Source: SAR86 cluster bacterium AG-422-E19
Lineage (GTDB): Bacteria > Pseudomonadota > Gammaproteobacteria > Magnimaribacterales > AG-339-G14
Direction of reading: 5' to 3'
NCBI GenBank assembly: GCA_003213595.1
Contig: QCMR01000002.1
Coordinates: forward strand, 1-64,000
Length of the DNA stretch: 64,000 nucleotides
The translations under genes were made by a program, and so were the position numbers. Shown here piece by piece: positions 58,399 through 64,000 of this stretch. Each line of letters starts with the position of its first letter. Positions within the stretch are counted from its first letter, which is position 1. The notes under the pieces are model-generated. The model saw only the letters and a program-made list of their open reading frames with translations. It was not told where the DNA came from and did no database searches.

Positions 58399-59492
58399 TG
58401 TTTTTTGGCTTATCGGAAGAACAAGAACAATTTCAAGATTACGTCAAAAAGTTTTTAGCTGACAACGTTACGGTCAATGAAATTAGAAAAATTGCCAACG
58501 GTGAAGATGAAGCTTTGGCAAAAGAAATCTACAGCGGTCTCATCAACTTAGGCATCAATGCACTTTTGGTTCCAGAGGAACATGGCGGTTTAGGAGCAGA
58601 TTTATTATCTGCCGTAGCAGTGGCCCAAGGCTTAGGCTCTGGAGTTGGACCGATTCCTTTTGCAGGCGCATATGTCATGGCGCCAATTGCCATCAACTTA
58701 GCAGGTTCAGATGAGCAAAAAGGTAAATACTTGCCACAAATCGTCTCGAATGAAACTAAATTCGGAGTGGGTTTAAGTGAATACGTGGCAGCTCGAGAAG
58801 ATGCAGGAATAGATTTGTCTGCGGGTAAAGCAAACGGCAAAGCATTGTTTGTTATTGATGGTGATGAAGCGGATTACTTTTTACTCGCCAATAAAGGAGG
58901 TGTCCTATTTTTGGTTGACGCCAAAGATAAAGGTATCGAGATTACCAAATTGACCTCGGTAGACAAAACCAGATCTTATTTGGAATTGAATCTAAAAAAT
59001 GTTTCCGCTGAAATTCTTCCAGAATCAGAAAGCAATCCTGAAATTGCAAAAAAAGTTTTAGATGCGGGTCGTATCATTTTTGCTGCCGACAGTTTAGGAG
59101 CCTCAGAAAGTATGATCGAAAAAGCAGTTTCTTATGCGAAAGAACGTAAACAGTTCAATCGAGTAATTGGCTCGTTTCAAGCAGTAAAACATATGTGTGC
59201 TGAGATGGCTTCGGATTTGGAACCTTGTTATGCCATGTTGTGGCAGGCAGCGCACTCTTTCGATCACGAGCCGGATGAAGCTCGTCTGCAAGCCTGTCAG
59301 GCAAAGTCACATATTTCTGAAGTAGCAAAAATGGTTTCTAAAAAAGCTACCGAAGTCCACGGTGGTATGGGCTTTACAGATCTTTTAGGGCTGCATTATT
59401 GGTTTAAGAGAATTGGTCTAAACCGTCAGCTTTTAGGCGGTCCGGAATTGATTCGTGAAGAAGCAGCTGAAATTCAGGGCTTCAATCAGTAA
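58398..59492 (+). CDS. Acyl-CoA dehydrogenase-like subunit, probably non-catalytic
   Basis: The 364-residue protein has the N-terminal helical domain (LSEEQEQFQDYVKKFL), the middle beta domain and C-terminal helices with AKERKQFNRVIGSFQAVKHM and ATEVHGGMGFTDLLGLHYWFKR. At both known positions for the catalytic base it has no acid: Gly in DAGRIIFAADSLG (isovaleryl type) and GGP (medium-chain type). It therefore looks like the beta subunit of a two-gene dehydrogenase, as described for FadE26/FadE27-type enzymes of mycobacterial steroid side-chain oxidation. The 11-base convergent overlap is with the amidohydrolase gene. Confidence 0.9.
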   Translation: MFFGLSEEQEQFQDYVKKFLADNVTVNEIRKIANGEDEALAKEIYSGLINLGINALLVPEEHGGLGADLLSAVAVAQGLGSGVGPIPFAGAYVMAPIAINLAGSDEQKGKYLPQIVSNETKFGVGLSEYVAAREDAGIDLSAGKANGKALFVIDGDEADYFLLANKGGVLFLVDAKDKGIEITKLTSVDKTRSYLELNLKNVSAEILPESESNPEIAKKVLDAGRIIFAADSLGASESMIEKAVSYAKERKQFNRVIGSFQAVKHMCAEMASDLEPCYAMLWQAAHSFDHEPDEARLQACQAKSHISEVAKMVSKKATEVHGGMGFTDLLGLHYWFKRIGLNRQLLGGPELIREEAAEIQGFNQ

Positions 59493-60495
59493 TTCGATAA
59501 ACCTTTGCAGCGGTTTGATAAAAGAGCTGATCTTTTTCTGCTGAGCTATACTCTTTAGCTATCTTTTTAAAGGCATTCCAAAGTACCGAGTAAGAAATCG
59601 AAGCTTTGTCTACCGGAAAATTGCTTTCAAACATGCATCTTGCAGGTGTGAAATACTCAAGCGCTGTTTCGTAATAAGCTTTTTGTTTACTAACAAATTC
59701 ATCGGATGTTGGTGGTTTGGCTTGTGTATGAAAACCAAAACCATTTACCGGCATAGCTAATCCCCCAAGCTTGGCAAAAACATTTTCGTGTTGACTGAGT
59801 TCTTTCAAGTCCTTTTGCCATTGAGGAAATATTTCAGCCTGTTTGTTTTCATAAGGTCCGATACCTAAGGGGCCGCTAAAGTGATTCAAGATAATAATGA
59901 GATCTGGAAATTCTTTGGCTAACTCGGTAATTTGCGGAATTTGATGGTGATACTGCCAAGCTTCAAAAACATAGCCCAATTTGGCAAGAGTCTGTAAGCC
60001 GTCTAAAAAATTTGGCAAGAGATACAAACCTTCACAAGCATCGTGATGCGAATTTCGAATGTTGGAATGTGAATCCCAACCGCCAGCATGACGAATGCCT
60101 TTGAACAATTCCTGGCCAACTTCCAAATGTTTCTCCAAAACTCTTTCTGCTTCAAAACCCAATAACATATCGACATGTCCGACGATTCCTGAAATGGTTG
60201 CTTGGTTTGGATCTGCTTTGGAAGCATCTGCCAATTCTTTGACAAATTCCGTCTCCCCTACTGGATTCAATACTGCATCTTCTAAATTCCAATAGCACTG
60301 ACTGCAGTCGATAAAAACCGTATTCGTCACGTTATGTCCAGAGCCGGTATCATCCCAAAGATCATCCAATAGATATTGACTGCCTCCTGCGCTACTAGGC
60401 CAAAGATGATGATGTGGATCAATGATCCTTTGTTTTGGATCAATGATCTCTTCAGATATTTGAGCTAACCATTCTGCTTGAGAAAGATTGCTCAT
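59482..60495 (-). CDS. Amidohydrolase-2 family metal-dependent hydrolase
   Basis: The 337-residue TIM-barrel enzyme (PF04909, L-fuconolactonase/COG3618-like) starts after QRIIDPHHHLWPS, with the HxH metal motif. Later metal/substrate positions are in IIGHVDM-like GIVGHVDMLLG, GIRHAGGWDSH, ILNHFSGPLG and MFESNFPVDKASISY (Asp of the fourth ligand). The C-terminus QTAAKVYRI fits the family. Lactonase or decarboxylase roles are known in the family; the substrate here is unknown. It is six bases downstream of malate synthase and convergent with the dehydrogenase pair. Confidence 0.88.
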   Translation of the reverse strand: MSNLSQAEWLAQISEEIIDPKQRIIDPHHHLWPSSAGGSQYLLDDLWDDTGSGHNVTNTVFIDCSQCYWNLEDAVLNPVGETEFVKELADASKADPNQATISGIVGHVDMLLGFEAERVLEKHLEVGQELFKGIRHAGGWDSHSNIRNSHHDACEGLYLLPNFLDGLQTLAKLGYVFEAWQYHHQIPQITELAKEFPDLIIILNHFSGPLGIGPYENKQAEIFPQWQKDLKELSQHENVFAKLGGLAMPVNGFGFHTQAKPPTSDEFVSKQKAYYETALEYFTPARCMFESNFPVDKASISYSVLWNAFKKIAKEYSSAEKDQLFYQTAAKVYRITD

Positions 60496-60501
60496 CTTGC
60501 T

Positions 60502-62658
60502 TTAGTGAGCTTTTTTAACCAATCGTTGGGCGTGGAGAATCGGCTCGGTATAACCGCTGGGTTGCACCCGACCTTTTAGAACTAAGTCACATGCTGCTTG
60601 AAAAGCATCCCCATCATAACCAGGCGCCATGTTTTCGTATTCTGGATCACCAGAATTTTGATCATCGACTACAACAGCCATTTTTTTCATGGTCTCTAGA
60701 ACTTGCGTTTCATCACACAAACCATGATGCAGCCAATTGGCAATGTGTTGACTGGATATTCGACAAGTGGCTCGGTCTTCCATTAAGCCCACATTGTTGA
60801 TATCCGGTACTTTGGAACATCCCACGCCTTGGTCAATCCAACGAACCACATAGCCCAAGATACCTTGAGCATTATTATCCAGCTCAGCTTGGATTTCTTC
60901 AGCTGATAACTCTTCTTTTAAAAGAGGAATCTCCAAGATTTCGTCCATGTTTGCTTCTTTTCTTTTTTTCAAATCTTCCTGAACACTTGGTACGCTGATT
61001 TGATGATAATGCAGTGCGTGCAAGGTTGCAGCCGTAGGCGAAGGCACCCATGCACAATTGGCACCTGCTTTAGGATGTACGGTTTTGTTTTCGTACATAC
61101 CAAGCATTTCATCTGGCATTGCCCACATTCCTTTCCCAATTTGCGCTTTACCTTTAAAGCCAGTTTGCAGACCTTTATCGACGTTCCAATCTTCGTAAGC
61201 CAAGATCCAAGGCTCTTGTTTCATTTGCGCTTTTCTAATCATTGGGCCAGCTTCCATGGAAGTATGAATCTCATCACCGGTACGATCTAAAAAGCCAGTA
61301 TTAATAAAGATCACCCGATCTTTGGCAACTTTAATGCATTCTTTTAAATTGATTGTCGTACGACGCTCTTCATCCATGATGCCAATCTTTGCTGTCAACG
61401 GCGCTAAACCTACCGCTTTTTCAACCGCAGCAAATAAATCACAAGTTAATTGCACTTCTTTTGGACCATGCATTTTCGGTTTAACAATATAAATGCTTCC
61501 AGTGCGACTGTTTTTGAAAGTACCGTTACTGAGTAAATCGTGTTTGGCAATGGTGATGGTAAACATTGCATCCATGATGCCTTCAAAAATCTCATTGCCT
61601 TCAGCATCCAAAATGGCAGGAGTAGTCATTAAGTGCCCGACATTTCTAACCAACATCGTGCTTCTACCTGGCAAAGTGAATCCAACACCTTCAGGATTAG
61701 AATAATCTCGATCAGGGTTGAGCTTTCGGGTCATGGCTTTGCCCCCTTTATCAAAAGTTTCCTCTAGATTACCTTGCATCAAGCCAAGCCAGTTACTGTA
61801 AACAGTAGCTTTGTCTTCACCATCAACAGCGGCAACCGAATCCTCACAATCTTGGATGGTAGTAACTGCTGACTCGACTAAGATATCTTTAATCCCAGCT
61901 AAGTCGTCTTTACCGACCGAGTCTTCACGATCGATTTGCACCTCAATATGAAGATTGTTATTTTTCATTAAAATCCCAGAGGGATTTTCAACATCTCCAG
62001 AATAACCAACAAACTTATCGTTATCTGCCAGAGTCACTTTGGTTTGATCTTTGAGAGTAATTTCCAAATTGCCTTCATTAATTTGAAATGCAGCAATTTC
62101 TTGATAAGTACCATTGCTCAAAGGAAAGTTTTCATTCATGAAGTTTTTGGAAAATTCAATGACTTTATCTCCTCTGACAGGGTTATATGCGCCTCCACGT
62201 TCTGCCCCACCATCTTCTGAGATCATATCCGTGCCGTAAAGTGCATCATAAAGACTGCCCCATCTGGCATTTGCAGCATTCAAGGCAAACCTAGCATTCA
62301 TGACAGGCACTACCAGTTGCGCGCCTGCGATGGTGGATATTTCAGCATCTACATTAGTGGTTTCTATTTCAAAATCCTCATTGGTGTCGACCCAGTAGCC
62401 AATTTCTTTTAAAAAGGACTTGTACATTTCTTTATCGAATTCTTTATTTTCTTTATGCCAATTGTCTATTTTGGTTTGCAGCTCTTCTCTTTCAGCTAGT
62501 AAAGCTTTATTTCTAGGAGTAAATTCTTTGACAACTTCGTTAAAAGAATTCCAGAATTGCTCAGGCTCCACATCGATATTCACACAAACTTTTTCGCTGA
62601 TTAATTTGTCTAATTCTTCACTTACTTGAAGATCGCCTCTTTGGATACGATTTGTCAT
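60502..62658 (-). CDS. glcB: Malate synthase G
   Basis: The 718-residue protein is malate synthase G, which joins glyoxylate and acetyl-CoA to malate. Typical stretches are [24 protein letters not shown]-like [81 protein letters not shown] and [21 protein letters not shown]. The length matches the G isoform (about 720) and not isoform A. It would work with glycolate oxidation or isocitrate lyase; neither gene is in the window. The amidohydrolase follows after six bases. Confidence 0.97.
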   Translation of the reverse strand: MTNRIQRGDLQVSEELDKLISEKVCVNIDVEPEQFWNSFNEVVKEFTPRNKALLAEREELQTKIDNWHKENKEFDKEMYKSFLKEIGYWVDTNEDFEIETTNVDAEISTIAGAQLVVPVMNARFALNAANARWGSLYDALYGTDMISEDGGAERGGAYNPVRGDKVIEFSKNFMNENFPLSNGTYQEIAAFQINEGNLEITLKDQTKVTLADNDKFVGYSGDVENPSGILMKNNNLHIEVQIDREDSVGKDDLAGIKDILVESAVTTIQDCEDSVAAVDGEDKATVYSNWLGLMQGNLEETFDKGGKAMTRKLNPDRDYSNPEGVGFTLPGRSTMLVRNVGHLMTTPAILDAEGNEIFEGIMDAMFTITIAKHDLLSNGTFKNSRTGSIYIVKPKMHGPKEVQLTCDLFAAVEKAVGLAPLTAKIGIMDEERRTTINLKECIKVAKDRVIFINTGFLDRTGDEIHTSMEAGPMIRKAQMKQEPWILAYEDWNVDKGLQTGFKGKAQIGKGMWAMPDEMLGMYENKTVHPKAGANCAWVPSPTAATLHALHYHQISVPSVQEDLKKRKEANMDEILEIPLLKEELSAEEIQAELDNNAQGILGYVVRWIDQGVGCSKVPDINNVGLMEDRATCRISSQHIANWLHHGLCDETQVLETMKKMAVVVDDQNSGDPEYENMAPGYDGDAFQAACDLVLKGRVQPSGYTEPILHAQRLVKKAH

Positions 62659-62715
62659 ATTGGTTCCTATGATTTAGTTCTAATAAAAGAATGATTTTAA
62701 CAGCAGTAATAAAAT

Positions 62716-62745
62716 TTAAAACTAGTTTGTGAAACGACTTATAAT
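62716..62745 (+). promoter_or_regulatory. Candidate promoter of dapE
   Basis: TATAAT (62740-62745) is a perfect -10 element with TTAAAA 18 bases upstream as a weak -35. The ATG at 62754 is eight bases downstream and no Shine-Dalgarno sequence is seen, so the message may be leaderless. Confidence 0.45.
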
Positions 62746-62753
62746 AGCGCCAA

Positions 62754-63884
62754 ATGGAAATAGAAAGTTTATTAAAAGACTTAATAAAAATTGAATCGAT
62801 TACACCTAAAGACGAAGGTTGTTTTGATCTTATCGAGCCGTTTTTAAAAGATTTGGGCTTCAAGTGCGAACGCATTGATTATGACAATGTCGAAAATCTT
62901 TACGCAGTGCTAGGTAACGAAGGCCCTCTGATGTGTTTCTTGGGACATACCGATGTAGTACCAACTGGACCAGTTGAGAATTGGAGTCAACCGCCTTTTT
63001 CAGCAGTCACCATTGATGGTCATATGTACGGTCGCGGTACTGCGGATATGAAAGGCAACATTGCCGCCTACCTCTTGGCCTTAAAAGATTTCTTAAGCAC
63101 CAATCCCACCTTGAATTATCGATTGGCAGTGCTGTTAACTTCCAATGAAGAAGGTGAACCTGAAGATGGCAAAATCGATGTCATCATTAAAAAATTCATG
63201 GATAATGGCGAACATATTGACTTTTGCTTGGTTGGTGAACCCTCTTCAAATAAAAAAGTTGGCGATACCATTAGAATCGGTAGGCGCGGTTCGTTAAGCG
63301 GAACATTAAAAGTTTTAGGGAAACAAGGCCATGTTGCCTATCCTGAAAAAGTAGAAAATCCTATTTTTACTAGTGCCAAATTAATCTCTGAACTGGAAAG
63401 CATTACTTGGGATGAAGGTAATGAACATTTTCAACCCACGTCTTTTCAAATTTCCAATATCAAATCTGGAACTGGAGCCACCAATGTCGTGCCAGGAGTT
63501 TTAGAGATGATGTTCAATTTTAGATTTTGTTCTGAATCTAATGAAGCTTACTTGAAAGAAACTTTTGAGACTGTACTTAAAAAGCTGAATCTTAAATATG
63601 AAGTGGAATGGGTGTTAAGCGGTCTTCCTTATTTAACTGAAAAAAAATATTTTATCGAACAGATTGTAGACTCGGTTAAATCCATCACCGGCTATGAACC
63701 TATCATCAATAATGGGGGTGGAACTTCTGACGGACGTTTCTTGCAGGTTATGGGATCAGAAATTGTTGAACTCGGTCCTTTAAACGAAACCATTCATAAA
63801 ACCGATGAGAATGTCAGTCTCCAAGACTTAGAGACGCTTAAAGGAATTTATACAAATCTCTTAGAAAGACTCAATTCGAATTAG
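62754..63884 (+). CDS. dapE: Succinyl-diaminopimelate desuccinylase DapE
   Basis: The 376-residue zinc peptidase (M20 family) hydrolyses N-succinyl-LL-2,6-diaminopimelate in lysine and peptidoglycan synthesis. Zinc ligands and catalytic residues are H65 and D67 in FLGHTDVVPTGP, D98 in GRGTADMKG, E132-E133 in TSNEEGE, and the late His in NETIHKTDE. WSQPPFSAVTIDG and NNGGGTSDGRFL are family signatures. Length is normal (375 in E. coli). Identity is firm. Confidence 0.96.
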   Translation: MEIESLLKDLIKIESITPKDEGCFDLIEPFLKDLGFKCERIDYDNVENLYAVLGNEGPLMCFLGHTDVVPTGPVENWSQPPFSAVTIDGHMYGRGTADMKGNIAAYLLALKDFLSTNPTLNYRLAVLLTSNEEGEPEDGKIDVIIKKFMDNGEHIDFCLVGEPSSNKKVGDTIRIGRRGSLSGTLKVLGKQGHVAYPEKVENPIFTSAKLISELESITWDEGNEHFQPTSFQISNIKSGTGATNVVPGVLEMMFNFRFCSESNEAYLKETFETVLKKLNLKYEVEWVLSGLPYLTEKKYFIEQIVDSVKSITGYEPIINNGGGTSDGRFLQVMGSEIVELGPLNETIHKTDENVSLQDLETLKGIYTNLLERLNSN

Positions 63885-63890
63885 CCAAAG

Positions 63891-64000
63891 CTAAACTTCT
63901 TCAATATCTCTAAAATTTGGTTTTCTCTTTTCCAAAAAGGCTTGCACGCCTTCTTTGAAAACCGCTCCATCGCATAAAACACGTTGCGTATCTCTCTCGT
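63891..64000 (-). CDS. Crotonase-family protein, C-terminal end only
   Basis: A frame open to the window edge ends at a TAG (63893-63891) and codes for the last 35 residues: ERDTQRVLCDGAVFKEGVQ, then AFLEKRKPNFRDIEEV. The EG-x-x-AFLEKRKPNF end is the classic C-terminus of enoyl-CoA hydratase/isomerase proteins. The gene runs out of the window and converges on dapE with six bases between stops. Confidence 0.8.
   Translation of the reverse strand, partial: ERDTQRVLCDGAVFKEGVQAFLEKRKPNFRDIEEV

Overview
The window looks like a piece of a compact, AT-rich genome of a free-living marine gammaproteobacterium, possibly SAR86-like or another oligotrophic lineage. That placement is an inference from gene content (complete Gsp secretion operon, PstA with a large periplasmic insert, PPK2, crotonase/SDR/acyl-CoA gene sets, malate synthase G), the very short intergenic gaps and the many start codons without a Shine-Dalgarno sequence. 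No rRNA, integrase, transposase, CRISPR array or phage gene is visible. One tRNA is present, tRNA-Gly(TCC). No gene-free stretch exceeds about 260 bases.

Layout. (1) 14-13636, minus strand: a type II secretion operon gspCDEFGIJKLMN, with no gspH, running straight into an alpha/beta hydrolase, a serine hydrolase, a TSUP permease and pdxJ. The prepilin peptidase gene is divergent at 13689. (2) 14429-25884: a phosphate island with pstSCAB, arsC plus an aquaglyceroporin, a porin, ppk2-ppx, phoR-phoB and sixA. Four sites made of TGT-N-ACA-like half-sites at 11-bp phasing (Pho-box-like) lie before pstS, the aquaporin-arsC pair, porin/ppk2 and phoB. This points to local PhoB control that couples phosphate uptake to arsenate detoxification. 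(3) 25888-36845: acyl-CoA and lipid metabolism, with an FAH-family enzyme, three SDRs, two crotonases, two acyl-CoA synthetases, a TMEM164-like membrane protein and a tandem-duplicated DsbA/HCCA-isomerase-like protein. (4) 36915-40773: a 45-residue Lys-rich protein, cystathionine beta-synthase, cystathionine gamma-lyase (reverse transsulfuration) and a sulfatase with a membrane tail.

(5) 40786-47519: small hydrolases, tRNA-Gly, a group of small membrane proteins (one of 55 residues), a steroid-5-alpha-reductase-like protein and a one-domain voltage-gated cation channel whose selectivity filter resembles calcium-selective designs. (6) 47703-55667: one 2654-residue exported protein with a FecR domain, a Ser/Glu tract, about six cadherin-like repeats and about 1500 residues that I cannot assign, divergent from a TetR regulator. 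(7) 56342-64000: an exported hypothetical protein, a pair of acyl-CoA dehydrogenase subunits in which only the first keeps a catalytic base, an amidohydrolase, malate synthase G, DapE and the 3' end of a crotonase gene.

The strongest candidates for something undescribed are the giant FecR/cadherin protein, the Pho-linked arsenate module and the DD-filter ion channel. All functional statements are homology readings made by eye; no search was run.
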